This document shows, piece after piece, positions 41,998 through 50,318 of a stretch of DNA of 64,000 nt. The position numbers and the translations under genes are program-made. The stretch's first letter is position 1; the number at the start of each line of letters is the position of its first letter. A model generated the notes under the pieces. It had not been told where the DNA came from. It saw nothing but the letters and a program-made list of their open reading frames with translations, and did not search any database. The stretch comes from Latescibacteria bacterium UBA6620 (lineage in GTDB: Bacteria > Latescibacterota > UBA2968), in the NCBI GenBank assembly GCA_002433075.1, contig DJHM01000044.1, positions 186,001-250,000 of the forward strand, in the 5' to 3' direction.

Positions 41998-43902
41998 TCA
42001 GCCTACCGGTTCGACACGGACCCAGCTGCTCGATCCTGGACGCCCGAATGTGTTCACGGATCGGATCTCGATCCGGCGGTCTCCGTCGTTGATGTTCCAC
42101 GCAAAATTCGATTCGCACGTCGTCCATGGGTCGGCCGACCCTCGGCGTTCGAAGTGAGAAAAATTGGGCATCTCGACGTCGAGCGTGACGTGCAGGCGAT
42201 TCTGCTCTTCGGTCTGCTTCAGATGGATTCTGGTCCGGTTGACCGAGCCGTAGAGGTCATGACTGCGGCTCGTGTGCTTCGAGAACCAGGGGAAGGGTTC
42301 GGTCTTCTCGTCCTCCCAGAAGAGGTATCCGTCGTAGTGGTAGGAACCCTTCCCGTGTTCCGGTTCTCCCGGTCCCATCGTCGTGGTTTCATCGTTCCGA
42401 AGGGAGATCATGAACCGCTCGAACAGCTGAAGTCGCTTCGCCACTTCGAACCGATCATCTGTCGCTGTCGGAGGTCGGGGGACGATTTCCACATCGTCGT
42501 AGTCCTCGTCAACCCAAGCCTGATGACACTCGAGAGCGCTGAGGGGTGTCCCCTCCCGTTCGAAGTGATATGTGAATTTGGTCTCGTCGTTGGTGTCGCC
42601 GCCTACGTCCATGGCCACCCACTTGTCGTGATCGCCGGACCAGACCTCGTTGATACAGTGGGATCGCATGATCTGCGTGCGGGTCACTAGGCCGAGGGCT
42701 GCGCTGCATTGGGACATGACGGTGGCGTAATGCGTGCACATGCCCAAACTGAGTTTTCGGGATGTGAGTTCGAGAATGAGAGGCGCATCCCAGGGAGGAC
42801 AGAAGTTGATCTCGCCCATGTTCCATCCGTCTTCCCACTGTCCGCGCACCCATTGGCGGAGATGGAGAAACCTGTCGAAGTCGGTCGTTGCGTCCCGGAC
42901 GACATCGTTCAGCTTCCATCGATCGCGAAGCATCTGTCCTCGCTCGTCGTCGGCCGTCATGTGCGCGAAGCGGTAGGGGCTACGAGCCAGGTCCGGGTTG
43001 TGCGCTTCGGCCACGGAAAAGGCCGGTTCCTTTCTGACATCGATTTCGGCCGTGAGGCGAACGGCCTTGATCCGAGGAGAGACCGACGGGGCATCGGATT
43101 CAAGCAAAGCCCGCCACTGAATGAATCGACCCGGGGCCGGCATTTCCTCCTCAACCGGCGACCAGGCCGTCCAGTCCGAGGGGTCGTAGGACGGTGTCGA
43201 TCCGCCCCGCACGAAGAGTGTGATGTAACTGCCGGACGGCGTTTCTGCTTCGGCGGTCAGCGACAGCACACCGGGGCTGCCCTCGACCGCGACGTCACTG
43301 ATGGCCAGGAGGTCGATTGGTTCCGAACAGCAGTCGGCGGCTGACTCGTGCTGGTCGAGCCAAAGCCGCACCATGTACTCTCCATCGGCCCGATTGTTGA
43401 CGCCGAGGTCTTCGGATCGCCACGTTTGCCCGCCATCCTCGCTGACGGCGCTGCGATCGGGCTGTCTTCCGTTCTCGATCAGGAGCGTCCATTGCGCGTC
43501 TCCTACCGCCCTGAAGACGAACTCATTCGTGCCGGGGCGCATCTGTTCCACGGAGATCTCGACCGGAGTCCAGCGGTCCTCCCAGTAGGGTCGATCGGCG
43601 CGCCACCGGATTCGGCTGGGATGGCCGTTCACGATGATGTCCAGTTCGCCGTCATCTCGGTCGCAATCGAGATAGGGACAGAGGACCGCCCGGGCCGCGT
43701 CCATTTCACGGATGAAGAAGGTCTTTTTTGCCTGGCGCAGGCCGACGATCTGCTCCTGATCCCGGATGTTGCAGTTGCCGATTTCGTCCGCGACGGTCAC
43801 GCCGCGTCTCAGCACGATCCCGTCGATGCTCGACACCACGCCCTTTCCGACGCAGCTTGCGAACGTCGAGGGACTGTCCCAGATCTGGGTGAATTGGGCC
43901 AT
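41998..43902 (-). CDS. transglutaminase-like protein with N-terminal beta domains
   Basis: 634 aa. The C-terminal half holds the transglutaminase-like triad: Cys in LSLGMCTHYATVM, His in RSHCINEVWSG, Asp in KWVAMDVGGDTND. The N-terminal 300 residues are beta-rich and look like a sugar- or substrate-binding region (SRIRWRADRPYWEDRWTPV). Bacterial relatives act as proteases, amidases or cross-linkers; no signal peptide is visible, which is unusual for a wall-acting enzyme. It is the last gene of the 44-kb minus-strand block and diverges from the gene at 44179. Confidence 0.85.
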   Translation of the reverse strand: MAQFTQIWDSPSTFASCVGKGVVSSIDGIVLRRGVTVADEIGNCNIRDQEQIVGLRQAKKTFFIREMDAARAVLCPYLDCDRDDGELDIIVNGHPSRIRWRADRPYWEDRWTPVEISVEQMRPGTNEFVFRAVGDAQWTLLIENGRQPDRSAVSEDGGQTWRSEDLGVNNRADGEYMVRLWLDQHESAADCCSEPIDLLAISDVAVEGSPGVLSLTAEAETPSGSYITLFVRGGSTPSYDPSDWTAWSPVEEEMPAPGRFIQWRALLESDAPSVSPRIKAVRLTAEIDVRKEPAFSVAEAHNPDLARSPYRFAHMTADDERGQMLRDRWKLNDVVRDATTDFDRFLHLRQWVRGQWEDGWNMGEINFCPPWDAPLILELTSRKLSLGMCTHYATVMSQCSAALGLVTRTQIMRSHCINEVWSGDHDKWVAMDVGGDTNDETKFTYHFEREGTPLSALECHQAWVDEDYDDVEIVPRPPTATDDRFEVAKRLQLFERFMISLRNDETTTMGPGEPEHGKGSYHYDGYLFWEDEKTEPFPWFSKHTSRSHDLYGSVNRTRIHLKQTEEQNRLHVTLDVEMPNFSHFERRGSADPWTTCESNFAWNINDGDRRIEIRSVNTFGRPGSSSWVRVEPVG

Positions 43903-44028
43903 TGCTGATTCCTGTTCGCCGTTGAGGGTTGCCGGTCCAAGACGCCCCCGTTATACTGCCAGACCTCGCATGATAATCAGACACCCCCGCAAACGCGCGT
44001 GGTTTCGAGGCGGGGCCGGGAGGTCAAC

Positions 44029-44061
44029 GACCAGTAACCAATAACCAATGACCAATGACAA
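44029..44061. repeat. ACCAATGACC heptamer-type repeat, copy 1
   Basis: Tandem of near-heptamers: GACCAGTAACCAATAACC then AATGACCAATGAC. It lies in the 276-bp divergent gap between 43902 and 44179, followed by GGTAGGAGCAGCCTCC, an imperfect hairpin. Other copies are at 51750-51786 and, reversed, 57145-57167. I see no convincing promoter in this gap; AAGGAG at 44166-44171 serves the plus gene. Confidence 0.75.
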
Positions 44062-44178
44062 AAGGGTAGGAGCAGCCTCCCGGCTGCGATGAAGAGCAGA
44101 CGAGAGAAAACCAGTGTCTCGGGAAGAGTCGGAAGCCCGGGGTCCGCGATCACGAACAGAGGGTAAGGAGCATTACAC

Positions 44179-45000
44179 ATGATGATCATTGACAGTCACC
44201 TGCACATTTGGAGTCTGGATACGGATGCGTATCCGTTTGCGGAAGGACGGAATACCGAAGAGGAGGGATCGGCGGAGCTCCTGCTGGAGACGATGGAGGC
44301 GAACGGGGTCTCTCACTCCGTGATCGTGCAGCCGATTCACTATGTCTACGACAACCGATACGTGACGGACATGATGAAGAAGTATCCGGGGAAATTCGCG
44401 GGGATGGCGATTATGGATCGTCACGCACCCGATGCTCCGGAGCAGCTGGAGAAGCTCGTGAAAGAAGACGGGTTTTCGGGACTGCGAATGCATCTATCTA
44501 GGCCGGATGACCCGGCTGAATGGGCGGCGCCGGATCAGGATCGGATCTGGCAGAAGGCGGAGGAACTCGGGGCATCGTTCCTGAGTTTCGGGCCGGCTGA
44601 GAAGCAGCCGGCGGTAGAGCCGATCGTGGCGCGTTACCCGAACGTAAAGGTGATTCTGGACCATCTGGGGGGCGCACCAACCCTGGAAGAAGCACCTTAC
44701 CCGCTGCTTCAGAACGTCCTGAACTTCGCGAAGTATCCCAATGTGTATGTGAAGTTCACGCCGCAGGCCGGACAGTCGAAGGAAGACTTTCCGCTGGCGG
44801 ACACGCATTCGACCTACGAGCGGCTTTACGATGCGTTCGGGCCGCAACGACTGATGTGGGGGACTGATTTCCCTCACATTTTCAGGAATATCGGCTATCC
44901 AAAGGCCGTCGAGATGTTCCGCGATCATATGCCCTTCCTCTCGGAAGAGGATAAGGAGTGGTTGTTCGCGAAGACGGCTCTCAGCGTCTGGTCTTTCTAA
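44179..45000 (+). CDS. amidohydrolase-2 (lactonase-like) family protein
   Basis: 273 aa; ATG with AAGGAG 8 nt upstream. MIIDSHLHIWSLD supplies HxH, VILDHLGGAP the later His, and RLMWGTDFPHI the catalytic Asp. Members are small metal-dependent hydrolases such as lactonases and decarboxylases. First gene of the plus-strand group that leads, after a 130-bp gap, to the HPS/PHI pair. A sugar-lactone substrate is likely from the family but not shown. Confidence 0.9.
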   Translation: MMIIDSHLHIWSLDTDAYPFAEGRNTEEEGSAELLLETMEANGVSHSVIVQPIHYVYDNRYVTDMMKKYPGKFAGMAIMDRHAPDAPEQLEKLVKEDGFSGLRMHLSRPDDPAEWAAPDQDRIWQKAEELGASFLSFGPAEKQPAVEPIVARYPNVKVILDHLGGAPTLEEAPYPLLQNVLNFAKYPNVYVKFTPQAGQSKEDFPLADTHSTYERLYDAFGPQRLMWGTDFPHIFRNIGYPKAVEMFRDHMPFLSEEDKEWLFAKTALSVWSF

Positions 45001-45010
45001 GGCGAGGCTT

Positions 45011-45044
45011 GGAACCACAAATGAACACAGATGAACACGAATGG
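45011..45044. repeat. ATGAACAC-type quasi-periodic repeat
   Basis: Reads GGAACCACAAATGAACAC then AGATGAACACGAATGG, a triple ATGAACA unit just after the amidohydrolase stop. The ATG at 45041 that could start a longer HPS frame lies in this repeat, which argues against that start. Confidence 0.65.
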
Positions 45045-45133
45045 GGTGGCGGGATGGGGATTCGGGCGGCAACGCTGGATCGTCCGAGACGAGTTGGAAG
45101 ATCGATGGGAGAACATTTTCGGCGGCGAACTCG

Positions 45134-45778
45134 GTGAACCGATCACCCCAACTGCAGCTTGCGGTTGACGTGCTGTCTATCGATGAGGCACTCGCCATCG
45201 TGGAGGTCGTTCACGAATCGGTGGACATCATTGAGGTGGGAACACCGCTCGTGATCGAGTGCGGTCTGAAGCCGGTGGAGCTGCTCAAGGAGAAGTATCC
45301 CGAGAAGCAGGTCCTGGCGGATCTGAAGATCATGGATGCGGGATCCATCGAGGCGTCGAGCGGGTTCGGTCGAGGTGCAGATATCGTGACGGTGCTTGGG
45401 TTGGCGGATGAAGCGACCATCCGTGGCGCAGTGGAAGCGGCCGATGGCCGCGGGAGGGTGATGGCGGATCTGATTCAGGTGCCCGATCCGGCGGCCCGAG
45501 CGAGGGAATTGGTCGCCATGGGCGTGCACGTGCTCTGCCTGCATACTGCTTACGATCGCCGCGACGAGGGTGTGGACCCGCTGGTCGAGTTGCACGCGGT
45601 CCGGCCGGTCGTCGATGTGCCTCTCGGGATTGCCGGGGGTCTGAAGCTCGAGAATGCGGCCGACGTGGTCGCCGGAGGAGCGGACATTGTCGTGGTGGGT
45701 GGCGCGATCCAGAATGCGGAAGACCCGGCGGAGATGGCGGCGGAGATCCAAAGGGCGATGCGGGGGGCGACGGTTTGA
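45134..45778 (+). CDS. hxlA: 3-hexulose-6-phosphate synthase
   Basis: 214 aa from GTG 45134, which gives a normal family length (LQLAVDVLS at the N-terminus); the frame is open back to an ATG at 45041 but the extra 31 residues look random. The key VLADLKIMDAGSIE holds the DxKxxD catalytic set, with DIVTVLGLAD, VHVLCLHTAYDRR and LGIAGGLKLENA following. The enzyme joins formaldehyde to ribulose 5-phosphate (Mg-dependent, orotidine decarboxylase suprafamily). The homologous 3-keto-L-gulonate-6-phosphate decarboxylase is the main alternative; the neighbouring PHI gene favours HPS. Stop overlaps the next start in TTGA. Confidence 0.88.
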   Translation: MNRSPQLQLAVDVLSIDEALAIVEVVHESVDIIEVGTPLVIECGLKPVELLKEKYPEKQVLADLKIMDAGSIEASSGFGRGADIVTVLGLADEATIRGAVEAADGRGRVMADLIQVPDPAARARELVAMGVHVLCLHTAYDRRDEGVDPLVELHAVRPVVDVPLGIAGGLKLENAADVVAGGADIVVVGGAIQNAEDPAEMAAEIQRAMRGATV

Positions 45779-46326
45779 CCACGATCAAGAGGATCGCGAA
45801 GGAAGTTCACGACTGCATTGCAAACGTTTCGTCTGAAGAGGTCGATGCTGCCGTTGACTTGATCGAAGGGGCCCCACGTGTCTTTGTCGCCGGGGCGGGA
45901 CGAAGCGCCCTGGGAATCCGAGGATTCGCGATGCGGTTGATGCACCTGGGTGTGACGTCGCACGTTGTGGGTGAGACGACAACGCCCGGGATCGCAGCCG
46001 GGGACGTGCTCGTGATCGGGTCGGGATCAGGAAGCACCGCGAGTCTGGTGGCCGCAGCGGAGAAAGCGCACGCGATCGGTGTGTCTATTCTTCTCGTGAC
46101 GATCGACCCGACGTCACCGATCGGACAGCTCGCGGACGTCACGATTCGCGTTCCCGCTCCATCGCCCAAGGCGGACGGGGGTGGCAGTTCCTCCTCAATC
46201 CAACCGATGGGGTCGCTGTTCGAGCAGAGCCTGTTCCTTCTTCTGGACGCGCTGATTGTCCTGCTGATGAACAAGAAGGACATCGATTCCGAGGAGATGT
46301 TCGGCCGACACGCCAACCTCGAATAG
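45775..46326 (+). CDS. hxlB: 6-phospho-3-hexuloisomerase
   Basis: 183 aa SIS-domain isomerase, standard length. TTG start in the TTGA overlap with hxlA (45775-45778). VFVAGAGRSALGIRGFAMRL and IGSGSGSTASLV are the phosphosugar-binding loops, and GSLFEQSLFLLLDAL contains the conserved catalytic Glu of PHI. It converts hexulose 6-phosphate to fructose 6-phosphate, completing formaldehyde fixation. A sialidase-like gene starts 1 bp after its stop, so at least three genes are co-transcribed. Confidence 0.92.
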   Translation: MTTIKRIAKEVHDCIANVSSEEVDAAVDLIEGAPRVFVAGAGRSALGIRGFAMRLMHLGVTSHVVGETTTPGIAAGDVLVIGSGSGSTASLVAAAEKAHAIGVSILLVTIDPTSPIGQLADVTIRVPAPSPKADGGGSSSSIQPMGSLFEQSLFLLLDALIVLLMNKKDIDSEEMFGRHANLE

Positions 46327-46327
46327 A

Positions 46328-47296
46328 ATGAGCGATTCAGCCTCCATTGATTACGGTCCAGTCCGCACCGCGCGTCAGGATGAGCACCACAATGCCTTCA
46401 CGGATCTCTGTCGCTTCAGAGAGCGATACTTCCTTGCCTTCCGCAGCTGTCCCGAAGGGCACCAGGTTGCGATCGCCCGGATCGTAATCCTGGCCAGTGA
46501 TAACGGAAACCGATGGGACGAAGTCTACAGCTTCGATGTTCCGCATCGTGACCCGAGGGACCCTCACTTCCTTGTCTTCAAAGATCGCCTGTTCGTTTAC
46601 ACGGGTACGTGGCTTGCACGAAAAGACGAGCCGCTCGATCTCAACGAACATCTGGGCTATGCCGTGTGGACAGACGATGGCGAGGCTTGGGAAGGGCCCA
46701 CACCGCTCGAGGGGACCTACGGTCACTACGTATGGCGTGCGGCCACTCACGGGAACCTTGCGTTCCTGTGCGGGCGACGGCGACACGGGTTCGAGGCGAA
46801 CATCGAAAGTGAGCGGAGCCCTGCGACCATCGAGGGCGCGATGCTCGAGAGCGAGGATGGGTTGGTCTGGCGGTTCCGTGCCTTCTTCGACGAGACGTAC
46901 GGGGATGAGACGGCATTTCTGTTCGAAGACGATGGGTCCGTCCTGGCGATCGCCCGGGACGGAGCGGGTGAGCGGGCCCGAGTGTGCCGATCGTCGCCAT
47001 CGCTGGATACGTGGACACGGGCGCCGCTCGATCGAAACGTGGGGGGACCGATGATCGAGCGGTGGGGCGATCGTTACCTGGTCGGCGGACGGAAATATGG
47101 GGTCGATCGGGTGCCGTCGATGATGCTCTACTGGCTCTTCGACGATCGGCTCGAGGAAATCGTTGAACTTCCGAGTGGGGGGGATTGTTCGTATCCCGGG
47201 TTCGTGGCGAAGGACGAGACCCACGGGCTTCTATCGTACTACTCGAGCCATGAGGGGCCGACGTCTATTTATGTGACGGATGTGAGGGTTGTTTAG
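46328..47296 (+). CDS. sialidase-like propeller protein
   Basis: 322 aa. Starts DEHHNAFTDLCRFRERYFLAFRSC, which is strikingly like HNAFTDLIRFGNSWFCTFREA of the protein at 56133-57047, so the two are paralogues. Asp-box-like repeats are SDNGNRWDE, TDDGEAWEG and SEDGLVWRF; the ends of both read YSSHEGPTSIYV / YSSHEEKTSIYL. Six-bladed propeller by family; glycosidase activity not shown. Only 1 bp separates it from hxlB. Confidence 0.85.
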   Translation: MSDSASIDYGPVRTARQDEHHNAFTDLCRFRERYFLAFRSCPEGHQVAIARIVILASDNGNRWDEVYSFDVPHRDPRDPHFLVFKDRLFVYTGTWLARKDEPLDLNEHLGYAVWTDDGEAWEGPTPLEGTYGHYVWRAATHGNLAFLCGRRRHGFEANIESERSPATIEGAMLESEDGLVWRFRAFFDETYGDETAFLFEDDGSVLAIARDGAGERARVCRSSPSLDTWTRAPLDRNVGGPMIERWGDRYLVGGRKYGVDRVPSMMLYWLFDDRLEEIVELPSGGDCSYPGFVAKDETHGLLSYYSSHEGPTSIYVTDVRVV

Positions 47297-47390
47297 ATCG
47301 TCCATGATATTCGTGACAGATCCGAGGGGGTTTTGTGGATTGTGGGGTAGGCTCGCAACGGCTCGGATTTCTGGCTGGTGCCGTAGTTAT

Positions 47391-47440
47391 CCTGGGGCTC
47401 TTCGAGCCCCAGGCTTGGAGTCGCGGCCCTTTCAGGGCCG
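47391..47440. repeat. paired-hairpin repeat, copy 2
   Basis: Hairpin 1 (47391-47413) has perfect 10-bp arms CCTGGGGCTC / GAGCCCCAGG around TTC; after 10 bp hairpin 2 (47424-47440) has perfect 7-bp arms CGGCCCT / AGGGCCG around TTC. Same plan as 36754-36800. It sits between the sialidase stop and the ribosome site (GAGGAG) of the next gene and could act as a terminator or processing site. Confidence 0.8.
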
Positions 47441-47457
47441 ATAGCTGAGGAGCGAAA

Positions 47458-48300
47458 ATGATTATCGATACACATACGCATTTCTACGATCCGACACGGC
47501 CGCAGGGCATTCCGTGGCCGCCTGAAGATAACGAGCTGCTTTACCGAACGGTTCTACCGGAACACCATCGCGAGGTGTCCGGGAAAGAGGGGGTGACGGG
47601 GACGGTGGTGGTGGAGGCGAGCGCGTGGCTGGAGGACAACGACTGGATTCTTGAACTGGCGGCGGATGATCCGTGGATCGTCGGACTGGTGGGACACGTC
47701 GACCCCAACCGAGAGTCATTCGCGAGTGACATCGAACGTCTGTCGGAGAATCCGCTTTTCCGCGGGATTCGACTGGGGGGTGGATGGTTCGAGGACATCG
47801 AGGCCGGTAGTCTGATGGCCGATATCGAGGCCCTGGCGAAGCGCGAGCTCGAACTCGACGTGCTGATGAACGTCGAACGATGGGACAACCTGTGTACGGT
47901 CGCGGAGCGGTTCCCGGAACTGACCATTGTGATCAACCACATCGCGCTGGTGCCTGTTGACGGGAACACACCCGATGCTCGCTGGACGGAATGCATGCAT
48001 CGGGCGGCTGGATTCCCGAAAGTCTTCATGAAGGGTTCGGGCGTAGTCGAGACGACCCCTTCTCTGCCCGCTCCAGCCGATCCGGCCTACTACGCGCCGA
48101 CCCTGGACGTGTTGTGGGATGCGTTTGGGGAAGACCGCATCGTTTTCGGCAGCAACTGGCCGGTTTCAGATCGGTATACGGACTACTCAACGATGATCAA
48201 CATCGTCCGGACCTACTTCGAGGCGAAGGGACCGGAAGCGGAGGAGAAATACTGGTGGCGGAATGCGGTCAAGGCGTATGGCGTAGAACATAGACCATAG
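47458..48300 (+). CDS. amidohydrolase-2 (lactonase-like) family protein
   Basis: 280 aa; ATG with GAGGAG upstream. MIIDTHTHFYDPTRPQGIPW is the classic start of the L-fuconolactonase / sugar lactonase branch; LTIVINHIALV and IVFGSNWPVSDRY complete the metal site (Asn in place of the usual Asp near the end, as in the protein at 37918-38874). The last residues GVEHRP and the stop come from a repeat (48283-48320), so the C-terminus may have been altered by it. Convergent with the MetE-like gene. Confidence 0.88.
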   Translation: MIIDTHTHFYDPTRPQGIPWPPEDNELLYRTVLPEHHREVSGKEGVTGTVVVEASAWLEDNDWILELAADDPWIVGLVGHVDPNRESFASDIERLSENPLFRGIRLGGGWFEDIEAGSLMADIEALAKRELELDVLMNVERWDNLCTVAERFPELTIVINHIALVPVDGNTPDARWTECMHRAAGFPKVFMKGSGVVETTPSLPAPADPAYYAPTLDVLWDAFGEDRIVFGSNWPVSDRYTDYSTMINIVRTYFEAKGPEAEEKYWWRNAVKAYGVEHRP

Positions 48301-48320
48301 AAGATGGAACATTGGACATC
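48283..48320. repeat. TAGAACATAG-type quasi-periodic repeat
   Basis: Reads GTAGAACATAGACCATAG then AAGATGGAACATTGGACATC, tandem variants of a TAGAACA unit. It overlaps the last six codons and the TAG stop of the amidohydrolase and fills the gap to the convergent MetE-like gene. Confidence 0.65.
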
Positions 48321-48323
48321 GGG

Positions 48324-49325
48324 TCAAGCGAGGGCTGCGCCCTCGGAGAGGACGCGGAGTTTGGCGCGGGCGATTTCAATGGGGAGCCAGACGAAGCCGC
48401 AGTCGGGGGTTGCCCAGATGCGGTCACGACCGAGGACTTTCGCGGCCTGTTTGAGTCGGGCACCGACCTGGGCAGGGTCTTCGACGACGGTGCAGGCGTT
48501 GTCGACACCGCCGAATACGATCTGCTTGTCATCGGGCAGCGGGCTGAAAAATTCTGGTGGCAATCCGCTGCATGCACATTCGAAAGCGAGTTGTTTCGCC
48601 CGGCAAGATCCGAGGTCGGGGAGGATCGATACCAGCCTGTCGATGGCAGATCGGTCCCGAACCGTTGACGTCGGACCGGGCTGACGGTAGCCGAAACACA
48701 GGTGGATACACGTCGTGGCTTCGATGCCCTCGAAGGCTCGATCGATTGCCATGCGACCCCATTCACGGAAGGCATCCGGTCGGACGATGGCTCCGGGTTC
48801 ATCCAGCTGAATGACGTCACATCCTTCAGCCTCCAAGTCCAGGATTTCCTCGCGCAAGGCATCGGCCAGTGCCATGGCGAGATCCGGTTCCCGTTCATAG
48901 TGCTTGTCCTCGAGAGGCATCATCGCCGTCATCGGGCCGGGCAGGGTCATCTTTACGCGACGATCGGTATTCGCTTTCAAGAAGCGCAAGTCCTCGAGCG
49001 CGTGGGGATGTTCCCGGCGGATCTTCCCGATGACGACCGGGGACGCTTTGTTGACCGTGTTCTCGCCGACATCGGCCATGTTAGATTGCTTCGGGTCAAT
49101 GCCCGCCAGCGTGGATATGAATCGGCTGATGTAGTGCATCCGCCGTTGCTCGCCGTCCGTGATGACGTCGATGCCGGCCGCCTCCTGGTCCTGGATGGAG
49201 ATGCGAGCGGCGTCATCCATGCCTTCTCGCAACACCTCTCCAGATACGCGCCAGAGTCGGATGTTATCGTCCTGGACCAGCCATTTGGGTTTCGGCATAC
49301 TGCCGATGACAGTGGTGGTGATCAT
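48324..49325 (-). CDS. cobalamin-independent methionine synthase-like (MetE C-terminal family) methyltransferase
   Basis: 333 aa, only the C-terminal barrel of MetE. Starts MITTTVIGSMPKPKWL. Zinc ligands are visible as HLC in CIHLCFGYRQ and a later Cys in WATPDCGFVWLP; VIQLDEPGAI holds a conserved Asp/Glu. Short MetE-like proteins transfer methyl groups from folate or other donors to thiols; the N-terminal folate half of true MetE is missing. An alternative is an archaeal-type MetE or a methylthiol:CoM-like enzyme. Convergent with the amidohydrolase, divergent from the MBL gene. Confidence 0.88.
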   Translation of the reverse strand: MITTTVIGSMPKPKWLVQDDNIRLWRVSGEVLREGMDDAARISIQDQEAAGIDVITDGEQRRMHYISRFISTLAGIDPKQSNMADVGENTVNKASPVVIGKIRREHPHALEDLRFLKANTDRRVKMTLPGPMTAMMPLEDKHYEREPDLAMALADALREEILDLEAEGCDVIQLDEPGAIVRPDAFREWGRMAIDRAFEGIEATTCIHLCFGYRQPGPTSTVRDRSAIDRLVSILPDLGSCRAKQLAFECACSGLPPEFFSPLPDDKQIVFGGVDNACTVVEDPAQVGARLKQAAKVLGRDRIWATPDCGFVWLPIEIARAKLRVLSEGAALA

Positions 49326-49358
49326 TGAGGATCGATCGTCGAAAATCGAGAATTGAAA
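49325..49358. repeat. GGATCGA/AATCGAGAA-type quasi-periodic repeat
   Basis: Reads TGAGGATCGATCGTCG then AAAATCGAGAATTGAAAGG, variants of an ATCGA(A/G)GA unit directly upstream of the MetE-like ATG, in the divergent gap. Single copy of this type here. Confidence 0.5.
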
Positions 49359-49430
49359 GGCCTGTGGGCCTGGGCTCTTGGCAAGTTAAGCACGAGTGGG
49401 GTGAGGGTTCAAAATGATGATTGGGGGAGC

Positions 49431-50297
49431 ATGGAACTCTGGTTTCTAGGCACGGGAGCGGGTGATTTCAGGGCGTGTGAGGATCCGGCGAACGAAGAGG
49501 AATACGTCGTTCGGGCGCGGGAACTGGGGGGACGGAATTTGCGGGACGCGTCCCAGGCACTGATTGCGCCGGAGGTCCTGATCGATTTCCACTCGGACAG
49601 GCAGCTCGTCCAGCAACAGGTGGACACCCGCCGGATCAAACATCTTCTGATTACTCACTGTCACTGGGACCATTTCCGCCCAGCCCAGATTCTGGCGTTT
49701 GCCGATTCGCTTCCCGAGGCCCTGCACGTCTACGGGAATGAGACGGCCGAGGCGGGACTGGAGTTTGCGTCGACGTACGTGTGGGAGGCGGAGGAGAAAC
49801 GCTTCGCGGTGCGACCGGGGGAGGCGAACATCGTCTTCCACGCGATTCGGCCGGAGCAGACCCTGGTCGTCGGTTCGCTTCAGGTCACGGCTGTGCTCGC
49901 GAATCATCACGTCAATCCAGAGACACGCGTGATGGAAGAGCGGGCGCTCAACTACGTCGTCGAAGAGAACGGACGGACACTTTTCTACGGGCTCGACTCG
50001 TCCACCGTCCTGCCGGGGACAATGGATTCCCTCGCGTCCCGGCGATTCGATTCGATCGTTCTGGACGCGACCTTCGGCTTTCTCGAGATCGACCGAGCGA
50101 AATCGGGCCACCATAATTTCGAGATGATCCAGGAAACCGTCGCCTCTCTCCGCTCAAGGGGGATTCTCACAGAGGAAGCGGTCGTCTACGGATCGCACGT
50201 CAGTTTGGAACGCGTTCCGCCCCACGACGATGTCGTGGACGAAGCAGCCCAAATGGGAATCACGCTCGCATATGACGGGCTTCGCGTGACCGTTTAA
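49431..50297 (+). CDS. metallo-beta-lactamase-fold hydrolase
   Basis: 288 aa from ATG 49431, preceded by GGGGGAGC; an open frame starts at 49353 in repeat DNA. MELWFLGTGAGDF opens the fold, THCHWDHFRPAQ is the dinuclear metal motif HxHxDH, and ANHHVNPET and FYGLDSSTVLPG provide further ligands. HYN-type end VVYGSHVSLERVP holds the last His. The set resembles RNase Z/PhnP-type phosphodiesterases, so a cyclic phosphate is a possible substrate; this is inference. Followed 21 bp later by a glycosidase-like gene. Confidence 0.88.
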   Translation: MELWFLGTGAGDFRACEDPANEEEYVVRARELGGRNLRDASQALIAPEVLIDFHSDRQLVQQQVDTRRIKHLLITHCHWDHFRPAQILAFADSLPEALHVYGNETAEAGLEFASTYVWEAEEKRFAVRPGEANIVFHAIRPEQTLVVGSLQVTAVLANHHVNPETRVMEERALNYVVEENGRTLFYGLDSSTVLPGTMDSLASRRFDSIVLDATFGFLEIDRAKSGHHNFEMIQETVASLRSRGILTEEAVVYGSHVSLERVPPHDDVVDEAAQMGITLAYDGLRVTV

Positions 50298-50318
50298 CTA
50301 CGCTGGGGAGATCGTGAC

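Noticed and set aside
45041..45133. Longer start for hxlA
   Set aside because: The extra residues look random and the ATG is in repeat DNA; the GTG at 45134 gives the usual protein length.
47297..47457. Possible tRNA or small RNA in the gap
   Set aside because: Only the paired hairpins and a ribosome site are seen; no cloverleaf or CCA-type end could be formed.
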